From Thalassiosira profunda (lineage: Eukaryota > Bacillariophyta > Thalassiosirophyceae > Thalassiosirales > Thalassiosiraceae): DNA of 12,985 bases. Of the stretch, positions 1 to 7,834 are shown one piece after another (the first letter of the stretch is position 1; each line of letters opens with the position of its first letter). The DNA lies in assembly GCA_036939355.1 (NCBI GenBank), contig JALLAP010002441.1, positions 1 through 12,985 of the forward strand, in the 5' to 3' direction. Below the pieces are notes generated by a model. It had not been told where the DNA came from. It saw nothing but the letters and a program-made list of their open reading frames with translations, and did not search any database. Made by a program: the position numbers and the translations under genes.

Positions 1-1864
1 CGCCCATCTCGACCGCCAACGCCGCCTACGGGCTGTGCGCCACCTACCCCTCCGTGTTGGTGGGCCCCCGGAGCCTCGTCGGGGGCGACGCCGACGGCCC
101 TACCGCCGACGGCAACATCGGCCTGCTGCGGCGGTGCGCGGCCTTCCGGTCCGAGAATCGCTTCCCCGCCCTCACGTGGGGCTCGGCCGCGCACGGGGGA
201 TCGATCTGGCGGGCCGCCCAGCCCAAGGTGGGATTGCAGGGGAACCGCAGCCCGGAGGACGAGCGGTACCTCCGCGCGATCGGCGAGGAGGCGAAGCGGG
301 CCAATCTGGCGGCCGATGCCCGAGCGGAGGGAGGCGTGGGCGGTGGCACGTCTGCAGGGCGGCCGCCAAAGGAGTTTTTGCGCATGCTGTGCGGGCGGAA
401 CAATGAGGGCGATTTGCTTGGAGAAGGAGTGGGGTCCGGATGCATGCTGAAGATTATGGATCTGCGGCCAAAGAGCGCCGCGATGGGGAACCGGACGCAG
501 GGCTACGGGTACGAGAACACCAACAATTATCGGGGGGCGACCATCAACTTTTACGGCATCGGCAACATCCACGCGGTGCGGGACGCGTACCAAAAGGTCA
601 ACGCGCTCTGCCTCGGCCCCAACGCGAGCGACCTGCAGTGGACGCAGCTCGTGGAGAACACCAACTGGCCGTCCATGATCCGCCTCCTCCTCTCGGCGTC
701 GTGGCAGACCGCCTTCCACGTGCACTACAACCGCCTGCCGGTCCTCGTCCATTGCAGCGTGAGTCGAACTCTCATCTTTATGAAAGTTGCGTTGATTCTG
801 CCCCTCGTCCATCTCTCTCACGCATCTTCGCGCTTCAAAACGCCACCCCGCAGCACGGATGGGATCGCACCAGCCAGGTGCCGGCGCTGGCGCAGCTCTT
901 CCTGGACCCCCACTACCGCACGCGCGAGGGCTTCAGCACCCTCGTCGAGAAGGACTTCCTCTCGTTCGGCCACCCCTTCCACACCCGGTGCGGCCACGGC
1001 GAGGGGCGGAACGAGGGCGGCGGCGACGAGGGCCAGCTGTCGCCCGTCTTCCTCCAATTTCTGGACTGCGTGTTCCAACTCGTAAATCAATTCCCGGACG
1101 CCTTCGAGTTCAACGCGCGCTACCTGCTGCTGTTGTCGGAGCACGTCTACTCGTGCCGGTTCGGGACGCTCCTCTGCGATTCGGAGCGGGAGCGGGAGGT
1201 GGTGGCGGGGACCCGGCAGCGCAACGGCCACGGCGAGGGGCGGAACGAGGGCGGCGGCGACGAGGGCCAGCTGTCGCCCATCTTCCTCCAGTTCCTGGAC
1301 TGCGTGTTTCAGCTCGTAAATCAATTCCCGGACTCCTTCGAGTTCAACGCGCGGTACCTGCTGCTGTTGTCGGAGCACGTGTACTCGTGCCGGTTCGGCA
1401 CCCTCCTCTGCGATTCGGAGCGGGAGCGGGAGGTGGTGGCGGGGACCCGGCAGCGCACGCACTGCCTGTGGGAGTACTTGGATGCGATCCCGGAGCTGGT
1501 CAACCCCACGTTCGACAGGGCCGCGTCCGAACGGGCGGGCGTCCTGCTGATGCCCCTTCCGATGCTGCTGCGGAACGTGACCCTCTGGACGGATCGGTAT
1601 TGCATGTACGGCGCCAAGGCCACGATGCCGTGCGTCCCGCCGAGCTTGCCGCACGCTTATCCGCCAATGTACACGGCGCAATTCGAGAGGGAGCGACCGT
1701 TGGCGCTTCATTCGGTCCGAAATAGTGCGGAGGCGATGTTGAAGCGGGCCTTGGACGATGTGGAAATGTGGAAAACAACGGCCCTGGATGCTTTGAAGGA
1801 AGCGAAGGAGTTGAAAGAGAAACCGCCTTCGGAGAGCGGTAAGGAGTCGAAGGATGCCTCGTAG
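1..1864 (+). CDS. Myotubularin-family phosphoinositide 3-phosphatase (5' partial, two exons)
   Basis: The protein is a myotubularin-type phosphatase; the family removes the 3-phosphate of PI3P and PI(3,5)P2 on endosomal membranes. The gene enters from the left edge, so the N-terminal PH-GRAM region is missing. Exon 1 reads in frame from base 3 to 758 and shows family blocks: YGLCATYPS, RFPALTWGS, QPKVGL followed by RSPEDERYL, MDLRPKSAAMGNRTQGYGYE, then VLVHCS. A 95-bp intron (759-853, GTGAGT...CGCAG) splits the active-site CX5R motif. Exon 2 (854-1864) resumes with HGWDRTSQV, then DPHYRTREGF, EKDFLSFGHPFHTRCGHGEG, SPVFLQFLDCVFQL, FEFNARYLL and HVYSCRFGTLLC. The spliced signature is CSHGWDR where the family has CSDGWDR. 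A 78-residue segment is duplicated in frame (992-1459). The C-terminus is charged and probably a short coiled coil (AMLKRALDDVEMWKTTALDA), followed by a Ser/Lys-rich tail ending at TAG 1862-1864. Family assignment is very secure; activity depends on the His and on the duplication being real or not. Confidence 0.93.
992..1459 (+). repeat. 234-bp in-frame tandem duplication inside the myotubularin catalytic domain
   Basis: Copy 1 (992-1225) and copy 2 (1226-1459) each encode 78 residues, from GHGEGRNEGG to AGTRQR. By direct alignment they differ at 10 positions: 8 are silent third-position changes and 2 change an amino acid (Val/Ile and Ala/Ser). Myotubularins carry this segment once. After copy 2 the protein continues normally with THCLWEYL. 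Both copies contain GGGAG|GTGGTGG, so splicing from the first AG|GT to the second would remove exactly one unit. The silent divergence suggests two alleles placed in tandem by the assembler. Confidence 0.95.
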
Positions 1865-2064
1865 ATCGAATCTTGGCTTACGCGGGCCGTATTGCTTATC
1901 GTTAAACTAGCAGTTAAGGTCCCCTTCCCTATCAACAGGCTGTCTGAGAATCGAAGGGCCAAGTCTCGGAAGTACTCTAGGTCAAGACGTAACGAGGGTG
2001 AAAGGTCTTGTCCTTGGTGAAAGCGGACGATCGAAAGTGCACATGAACTATCTAGTTGAACGCT
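1865..2064. other. Convergent 3' intergenic region
   Basis: These 200 bases lie between the stop of the myotubularin gene (+ strand) and the stop of the LRR gene (- strand), so they hold the two 3' ends. I see no coding signal, tRNA-like element or clear repeat. The base composition is more balanced than in the flanking myotubularin exon. Confidence 0.6.
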
Positions 2065-3394
2065 CTAGACATCAACACAGCTCAGGCATATCGACCCCTC
2101 CAAGAACCTCAACACGCGTGGAATGATGATACTCATGTCATTGCCGCGTCTTCTACGGATTGACTGCCTAGCATCTTCACCTTGTTCGCTCCCATTCATG
2201 TTGACCCTCCAAATAGCCAGCTCCAACATTGTTGCCACGTCCAACAGATCGCAGAAGGCGAACCACTCTCGGATTAATGCGATTTTCTCTTTCTCTGCCT
2301 GTTCGCGGCGGCCAAGGAATTCGTTAACCTTTGCCTCGGCATGATCCAGCTGACTTTGGCTCCTGAACTGCATCCACCTCGAAACCACCAGCTTCTTCTC
2401 CCGTGGGTTCGGTTTGGACATTGCTCCTCTCAACAACATCTGGCAGCTGGAACGTTCAATATCAACCACCAAGGCCACGGGAGGAATGTTGATGTGTTCC
2501 AAAGCGGTGCAGCCGTAGAATGCACCATTGTCTATGAAATGGACACCCTCGCACAGGGTCACCTCTGACAAATTGCGGCAACCTGAGAATGCAGATTCAC
2601 CGATCATTGTGACAGAAGAAGGGATGGCGATGCGTTCCAACGAATGACAATCCAAGAACACTCCCCACCCAATCGTCTGCAGCCCCTCCCGAAGCTCTGC
2701 GGACGCCAGCTGAGGGCAGTAAGCAAATGCAAACTTCTCGACTTTTGACACAGTCGAAGGGGTGCTGATGCTTTGCAGCGATGCGCATTTTTGGAAAGCA
2801 CTCCCTCTGATATGCTGTAGTCCCTCTTTCAACTGCACTTCTCTATTCTGCTAGATTGCTGCATTCACAAAATGCAGCAACATCGATGTTGGCGACAGAT
2901 GGCGGAACGTTGATCCGCCTCAAAGCACTGCAACCCTGGAATGCTCTCTCTCCAATGCGACGTACCCCCTCACCGAGCTCCACTTCCGCCAAACTTTTGC
3001 AATCGTAGAATGCACAACTCTCAACTTCGGTGACAGATGACGGGATGGTTACGCAATTCAGTGCAATGCACTCCTCGAATGCCCCCTCTCCAATATTTGT
3101 TGAGTTGCTGAGATCAATCTCCCTCAATATCTTGCAACTTCCAAATGCCCACCTGCCAATCTCAACTGACGAGGCGGTGGTCCAAACAACGCGCTCGAGC
3201 GAGCGACAATCTGCAAACGCATTTTCCGAAATAGTGGCGATGTTGCTCAGATCCACCACCCTCAAATCTTCACACTCATCGAAGGCCCCTTCTGGAATCA
3301 CTGTGACGTCCGACGCCACCCGGATTCGGCTGGCACTCCGGTGCCATTCCTGCACCGCGCCGCCGTCGTAGTCGGTCCACTCCTCGTCGTCCAT
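2065..3394 (-). CDS. LRR_5 (BspA-type) leucine-rich repeat protein with an internal frame break
   Basis: The likely start is the ATG at 3394 (context GTGACCATGG; MDDEEWTDYDGG); the stop is TAG at 2065-2067. After about 30 residues come successive repeats of 23 residues with the LRR_5 pattern I(G/S)xxAFxxCxxLxx(I/V)xxPxxVxx, for example IGERAFQGCSALRRINVPPS and IGESAFSGCRNLSEVTL. About nine units precede a repeat-free C-terminal part of about 120 residues with a basic helix (REKKLVVSRWMQF), a charged coiled-coil-like stretch (EFLGRREQAEKEKIALIREW) and a block MLELAIWRVNMN followed by IIIPRVLRFLEG; this tail resembles one I recall from diatom LRR_5 proteins. LRR_5 domains mediate protein binding; the partner is unknown. 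No signal peptide or membrane segment is evident. Reading in one frame stops at TAG 2843-2845, caused by 7 extra bases (2839-2845); without them the 23-residue rhythm continues and the protein has 440 residues. It could be a broken allele, a sequence error, or a gene with an intron here. Confidence 0.85.
2839..2845 (-). other. 7-nt insertion with in-frame stop in the LRR gene
   Basis: On the coding strand the sequence reads GCAGAA-TAGAGAA-GTGCAGTTG. Removing TAGAGAA joins NLAE to VQLKEGLQH and restores a 23-residue repeat unit exactly. The insertion resembles the adjacent AGAA, as expected from slippage or a small local duplication. An alternative is a 76-nt GT-AG intron (2833-2908), which equals 7 plus one 69-nt repeat unit and also keeps both frame and repeat register. 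Confidence 0.8.
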
Positions 3395-3558
3395 GGTCAC
3401 AACTTTCTGTGATGGAGCAGAGGCTGGCTCCGGGAGATGTGGCGGTCCCTGCCGGGGGAGGGGGGGGATAGGGGATCGAGCTGGTTAGTTCGGTCTTGTG
3501 AGTGAGTGTGGCTGTGGCGGGCGTGGCAAGGTGGAAAAAGGTGGCAAACCTACACACC

Positions 3559-3575
3559 GTACGTACGTACCGTAC
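3559..3575. repeat. GTAC tandem palindrome
   Basis: The sequence CGTACGTACGTACCGTAC sits about 165 bp upstream of the LRR gene's ATG. It is a self-complementary tetranucleotide run, and GTAC is the core bound by SBP-type and copper-response factors in green algae. A regulatory role here is a guess; it may be a simple repeat. Confidence 0.4.
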
Positions 3576-3950
3576 TTAACTTTTAGAGCGCGCCGCGGGC
3601 CGCGGAGCTGGGAATGCGGGCTATTATGTAGTAGGTCGGCGCTCGGCGCCGCGTAGCGGCGGCCGCGAGGAGCGGAGGGAGGCGAAGATGCAACACTGCC
3701 TCCTTGCCTCGTCGTGCTGGTATGCCGTCGGCTGGCTCGCCACTCAAGCGCAAAGCCGCCGGATCGTTGCTGGGCGGGGGAGTGAAGTTGATGGGTGATG
3801 TGAGGATGGATGCGTCCGCCGCCCCCTCCGGTGAGGGCGGGCTCAGGAAGCATATCGACGATGCTGTTCTGGGGGGGCTCGTCGTAAATCGATAGTCCTG
3901 GTGTTTCTTGTGCACATCATGTATGTGCTTCAGAGCAAAATGAATGAGGG

Positions 3951-3958
3951 CACGTGAC
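3951..3958. promoter_or_regulatory. G-box/E-box CACGTGAC
   Basis: A CACGTG core followed by AC lies about 265 bp upstream of the HA-gene start. CACGTG is the consensus of bHLH and bZIP factors. The same core also occurs inside the MscS coding region near 6683, so presence alone proves little. Confidence 0.35.
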
Positions 3959-3974
3959 AATCTCCCGCATGACG

Positions 3975-4141
3975 TTGCAACTTGCAATCAACTCCATTGA
4001 TACGATGGCGTTGCACATGCATTGCAAGCGGCCGTTTCTCCCGGGAACGTTTGGGACCCGGGGCCCGCCCACGGCGCCGGCCGAAGTCGTTTGCCTTCGG
4101 TCTTCAACGGGTGCACCTTGCGCCTGTTGCAACTGTTGCAA
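3975..4141. promoter_or_regulatory. Cluster of five TTGCAA palindromes
   Basis: TTGCAA occurs at 3975, 3982, 4022, 4127 and 4136, all within 167 bp and within 75-240 bp upstream of the HA-gene ATG. The hexamer is its own reverse complement and resembles half sites of C/EBP-like bZIP factors. Two pairs are closely spaced (7 and 9 bp apart), which fits cooperative binding. No known stramenopile factor can be assigned from sequence. Confidence 0.45.
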
Positions 4142-4214
4142 ACGTGCACTACTGGTCGGTTGGCATTCGATGGATAGGCTGGCATAGGTGCCCTTCCTTA
4201 TCCACAACCTCCAT

Positions 4215-5611
4215 ATGACCACCATGAACGACGACCACGGGCGCATGCCGGCCTTCCGCCCCTCGCCCATCGTCATGGAGGACATCCCCGNCCACCATGA
4301 ACGACGACCACGGGCGCATGCCGGCCTTCCGCCCCTCGCCCATCGTCATGGAGGACATCCCCGACGAGGAGGAGTGGAACCTGGGATTGCGCGAGGAGGA
4401 CACCGGCCACATGGCCGGGACGACGCCCCCGTCAGTGTCCGCCCCGAGCAACTCGTTCGAGTCTCCGGACAATGCGGGGGCGGGACCGGGAGTGGCTTCG
4501 GCGGGGGAGAATCCATCGCAAAGCACCGCCGCGGCGCACGGCGGTGCATCGCTGGGGTGGGGCCACGGGATGCCGCCGCTCCCGAACCCTTCGGGGGCGC
4601 TGCGGGTGAGCGGCCTGCACTTCCTCGCGCCGCACCACATGCCGTCCCTGGGCCATTGGCAGAGTGGCATGGGCTCGTTCGAGCACAACTGGCACCCGCA
4701 CCCTGCTCCTTCCTACGCGACAATGGCGGGGCCGCCCGGCGGAGGACTTTCGTACCCCTCTCAAGCCTCGGTTTCCATGCGCAGCTTGATGTCGGGAGTG
4801 CCTGGGAACGAGGACGGCGGCATGCCCTCGTTGACGGCAGCGTCTGCGAAGCCGGCTGGGCGCGACAGGACGAGTCCATCGTCCAGCGATGAGTCGAGCA
4901 CTGTTGATGCAGATGCGCGCTCCCGCGGGCCGGGAAAAGGCTTCAAGTCCGATGGGCAGGATGGGAACAGCAGCCCCTCGTCGGGGAACGATTCGAACGC
5001 CTCGTCCGATGCGCACAGCGACACGTGGACTCACAAGCTCGAGCTCCTCAGGCAGTACAAAGCGGAGAACGGAGGGAGCACCGACGTCCCGCAGAGCCAG
5101 AAGCCACTGGGGACTTGGGTGAACAAGGTGTGTGGCCAATGCTTGCATGCTGCCGCACCTCCTGCGATTCTTACATTCCTCCCTCTGTTCTTCGTATCAC
5201 GATTCACACAGCAACGCATGGAGAAGAAGAAGCTCGACAAAGGAGAGAGGACGTCCATGACCACCGATCGCAAGGCTCGCCTGGAGGCCATCGGATTCAA
5301 GTGGGCCAAGGCAAAGGGCCAGGCGAATTGGGACATGCGATTCAAAGAGCTCAAGGCGTTCAAGAAAGAGTTCGGACACTGCAACGTTCCCACCAAACCC
5401 AAAGATCTCAAGTACAAAGGTACTAGTATGCGCTCTTCGTGTTTATCTCGCTTCGGGGCTCACCGTACACTCACAAGTCAACACACTCGCAGCCCTTGGG
5501 AGGTGGGTAACGAGCCAGAGGTACGACAAGAAGATGGGCAAGCTAACCAATTCCAACGAAAGGAGGTTGAAGAGGATTGGATTTACTTGGAATCGGTACG
5601 AACAGAGCTAG
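4215..5611 (+). CDS. Helicase-associated (HA) domain repeat protein, three exons
   Basis: The gene encodes a protein of about 385-388 residues with two HA domains (PF03457 type) and no helicase. The start is MTTMNDDHGR (ATG 4215 or 4224); the same start recurs at 4297 because 72 bp are repeated around the N at 4291. Numbered from 4297, residues 1-240 are low in complexity and rich in Ser, Gly, Pro, Met and His, so probably disordered. HA1 spans about 244-309 (from WTHKLELL through LGTWVNKQRMEKKKL to ARLEAIGFKWAK). HA2 spans about 317-381 (from WDMRFKEL through LGRWVTSQRYDKKM to RRLKRIGFTWN). Each has the W-x10-18-G-x-x-x-V-P start, the (L)G-x-W-V-xx-QR core and the R-LxxIGF-W end. Introns are 5128-5211 (84 bp) and 5420-5492 (73 bp), both GT-AG; splicing restores each QR core. 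The stop is TAG 5609-5611. HA domains are thought to bind nucleic acid; expanded HA families in diatoms suggest a regulatory or DNA-binding role, but this is inference. Confidence 0.9.
4219..4363. repeat. Single-N joint with 72-bp flanking direct repeat (HA-gene start)
   Basis: Bases 4219-4290 and 4292-4363 are identical and separated by one N at 4291. The total offset is 73 bp, which is not a multiple of three. The repeat contains the start codon and the first 20 or so codons, so one copy is superfluous. The pattern fits two overlapping contig ends that a scaffolder did not merge. Confidence 0.93.
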
Positions 5612-5745
5612 GATTTTACGGATGCGGCAGAGCCACCATGCTATGAGACTCCCCGATCCGAGAGAAGTCCGTGGGTGGCTGCCAAATGCAACGACGAGAT
5701 TCGCTGTAGATATTTGCAACGCAACATTCTGAATCCTTCACGGGT
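5612..5745. other. Convergent 3' intergenic region
   Basis: Only 134 bases separate the stops of the HA gene (+ strand) and the MscS-like gene (- strand). I see nothing in it beyond the two presumed 3' UTRs. Confidence 0.6.
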
Positions 5746-7409
5746 TCATTTGTGCTTGCTGATTTGCGTGCGATAGATTTCAGCAGGCAGTGCAAACTCA
5801 ACATTCTTGCGCTTCACTGTCCGTGCGATTGCCTGCAAAATAGACTCTCTCGCATCGTAATAGCCTTCGCCCGATGGTTTGTTTCTCAATCGGCAATCAA
5901 CAACAACTTTCACGCACTCGAACTCAAAATCCACCATCCGCACGAGAAATGGCCGCGAGCCGTCGGTGACCACTTTTGGACACGATGCGGCAATTTCATC
6001 CTTTATCTCTGCCACCAGGGAAGGGATCTTGTCTATGTCCTCATACATAAAGTGGAGCTCTTGCCGCACCTGGCTGAATTTCATCCTCGATCGATTCGCT
6101 ATGCGGATGTTCGACAGTTGCGTGTTGGGAATTCTCGTGATTTGCTCGTTTTGGCCTGCGCAACGGAGGGAATGAGATATGAAGCCGTTTCGTTCCATCG
6201 AACACATTTGGCCAGTGTAGACTTACCTCGTATTTCCGTCACAAGCCACCCCGTGCTCACGACGACACCAGACGTGCCTGCAAAATCCAACCGTGAGCAC
6301 TTGATTCAATGTCAAAAGACTCTACAGTGTCACGATACTCTCTCACCGTCTCCAAGCACGATGGAGTCGCCCACTTGAAATGAGTCCGACGCCGAGAGGG
6401 CAAGACCATTCAGTGCGTTCTTTGCCAAATCTTGACAAGCGAGCGTGAACACGAACGTCCCCGCCCCGCCCAGAGCAAAGATAGACGACAGTCCGCTGCC
6501 CACCTTAATCTTGAGGATATCAAAGTACACGAGGGCCAAGAACATGAAGAGGAAGACGTCGGAAACCTTGCTAAGAAGATCCACGACGCCCTCCTTCCCC
6601 TTCAACCGTTTCTTCGGCGCCGTCTTTTCCACGAATTTCTCAAAGAAGCTCCGCTTGTACACCCTCGCCCGAAGGCTGATCCACGTGACATAGATCAATT
6701 TGGCGATCAGATTGCTCACATCCACCTTCCTCCCCTTGATGCCCGCGACCTCCAACGCCACCTCGATTGTGTCAATTGCATAGCACACCGCCGCGAGGCG
6801 CGCCGCCTGGCTCACGTTTTCGGTCACCTGGTACGTGATGCTGTCCTCGTAGCACACGTTGTTTCTGAGCCGGTAGAACACCTTCTCGCTGCGCCATCAA
6901 TTGCAATCCGTTGCAAGGTAAGCAGCCGGAGCATACTCGAGATATCAGGGAACATTGTATTGCAACACTCACTAGAGGTACTTGCCGATGCGATCCGGAA
7001 ACACCGACAATACGAATACAATCGCTAGATCCAGGGTGTGCTAAAAGCAACAAGATACATCACCCATCACCCATCACATCACACATCAGCATCAGATGAG
7101 GGACGCGCGAGACGACAACGCCAAAAGCGTGCAACAGATACTCACCGTCTCGGCCCTCATAATTTTTACTATCTGCCTCGCCTGCGCCTTGGTCAGCAGC
7201 AGCTTCTCCCACGGGATGCGCCCCGCCACGGCGAGGTTGCGGCCGGACACTACGCCCGGGACGGCCGCGCGCAAGGAGGTGATGGGTCGCCCGCTCTCGA
7301 GCGCGCGATGTGGTCTATGCGGGGGCGTCGCGACGTCCCCACCGGGCGCCACGAACGCCGCCGCGAAGCCGAGCGTCAGCGCCAAGCAGAATTGCCATGT
7401 CGGACGCAT
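5746..7409 (-). CDS. MscS-like mechanosensitive ion channel, probably plastid-targeted, five exons
   Basis: The spliced product has 444 residues. Exons on the - strand are 7409-7146, 7040-6973, 6888-6347, 6277-6227 and 6155-5746; introns of 105, 84, 69 and 71 bp all begin GT and end AG, mostly with GTGAGT or GTAAGT donors. Residues 1-18 form a signal peptide (FCLALTLGFAAA) followed by F19VAP, an ASAFAP-like motif that marks plastid import in heterokont and cryptophyte algae, then a Pro/Arg/Ser-rich transit region. Exon 2 is nearly all one membrane segment (LDLAIVFVLSVFP). Exon 3 holds further hydrophobic helices and the pore helix at about 243-275 (GLSSIFALGGAGTFVFTL, CQDLAKNALNGLAL), the family's most conserved part. 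The beta domain follows (FQVGDSIVLGDGTSGVV, GWLVTEIR, ITRIPNTQLSN, IANRSR) and a charged C-terminal domain ends at TGA 5746-5748. MscS proteins open under membrane tension and release ions; plastid homologues such as plant MSL2/3 control organelle volume and division. Channel identity is secure; the plastid location is inferred from the N-terminus. Confidence 0.92.
7057..7096. repeat. CATCACCC-type short tandem repeat in MscS intron 1
   Basis: On the + strand ATCACCC is repeated twice and then decays into ATCACATCACACATCAGCATCAG. It lies wholly inside the first intron of the channel gene (7041-7145) and is probably a degenerate microsatellite. It may explain why this intron is the longest one in the window. 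Confidence 0.6.
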
Positions 7410-7834
7410 CTGTGAAGTGCTCGGGGCAGCCCCCCGCCGTCGCGCTTGGTTCGTTCTGGGTTCTCTAGAGATTCTGGCGGCTCAGGTCTCTCTTGTGCGC
7501 GACAGCTGTTTAGATAGTTCTCGTACATTGGTTGCCTCCACTAGAGTTCAGGAGTAAGAAGAAGGACATAAAAGCTCTAATCAATGTCGAATTAGGGGGC
7601 GTATCTTTTCCATCACGCTCAACTGGCGAGGGGGATGTAGCAAGGGAGGCCAGAGCGAGCGAGCCTCGAGAGGAGAGAGTGGAGATAGATAAGATAATGT
7701 ATTAGAGAAGAAACCAACGAGTGTTGTGTCGGGTTGCCCTCTTAAGAGTCAATAGCATAGGTCCGTCTAACTTCTCGTTACGTTGCAATAGAAGCTGCGT
7801 CCATCTTCAGAACACCGCCGCCGCCATCTCCCTT
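7410..7834. other. Intergenic region: MscS promoter and Cdh1 3' UTR
   Basis: These 425 bases lie between the MscS start codon and the Cdh1 stop codon; both genes run on the - strand. The part next to 7409 should be the MscS promoter and 5' UTR, and the part next to 7835 the Cdh1 3' UTR. It includes a purine-rich stretch (about 7640-7715) and one TTGCAA (about 7783). I find no coding signal, tRNA or repeat. Confidence 0.55.

Larger units (their letters stand above)
3395..4214. promoter_or_regulatory. Divergent promoter region between the LRR and HA-domain genes
   Basis: These 820 bases separate two divergently transcribed genes and should hold both promoters and 5' UTRs. Visible elements are a G-run-rich stretch near 3456-3475, a GTAC tandem (about 3559-3575), a strongly GC-rich block with short inverted GGCGC/GCGCC pieces (3590-3670), a G-box-like CACGTGAC (3951-3958) and five TTGCAA palindromes (3975-4141). 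A 57-codon ATG ORF at 3721-3894 on the + strand has an SPLKRKA stretch but no recognisable homology, so I do not call it a gene. No TATA box is convincing. Confidence 0.55.

Noticed and set aside
440..853. Open frame running continuously from 440 into myotubularin exon 2
   Set aside because: Bases 440-853 in this frame encode an Arg/Pro-rich peptide without homology, while the other frame shows myotubularin motifs up to the donor at 759. The frame is real only from 854.
3583..3987. 134-codon minus-strand open frame in the divergent promoter
   Set aside because: It is Ala/Pro/Ser-rich, has no recognisable domain, and overlaps the GC-rich promoter block and other open frames on both strands.
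5128..5211. Read-through of HA-gene intron 1 as coding
   Set aside because: The 84 bp are in frame without a stop, but they would insert 28 hydrophobic and Cys-rich residues in the middle of the WVNK-QRMEKK core; the GT-AG borders are good, so it is an intron.
5752..6378. 208-codon + strand open frame over the MscS C-terminal exons
   Set aside because: It is antisense to the conserved MscS beta domain and covers its introns; it has no recognisable content.
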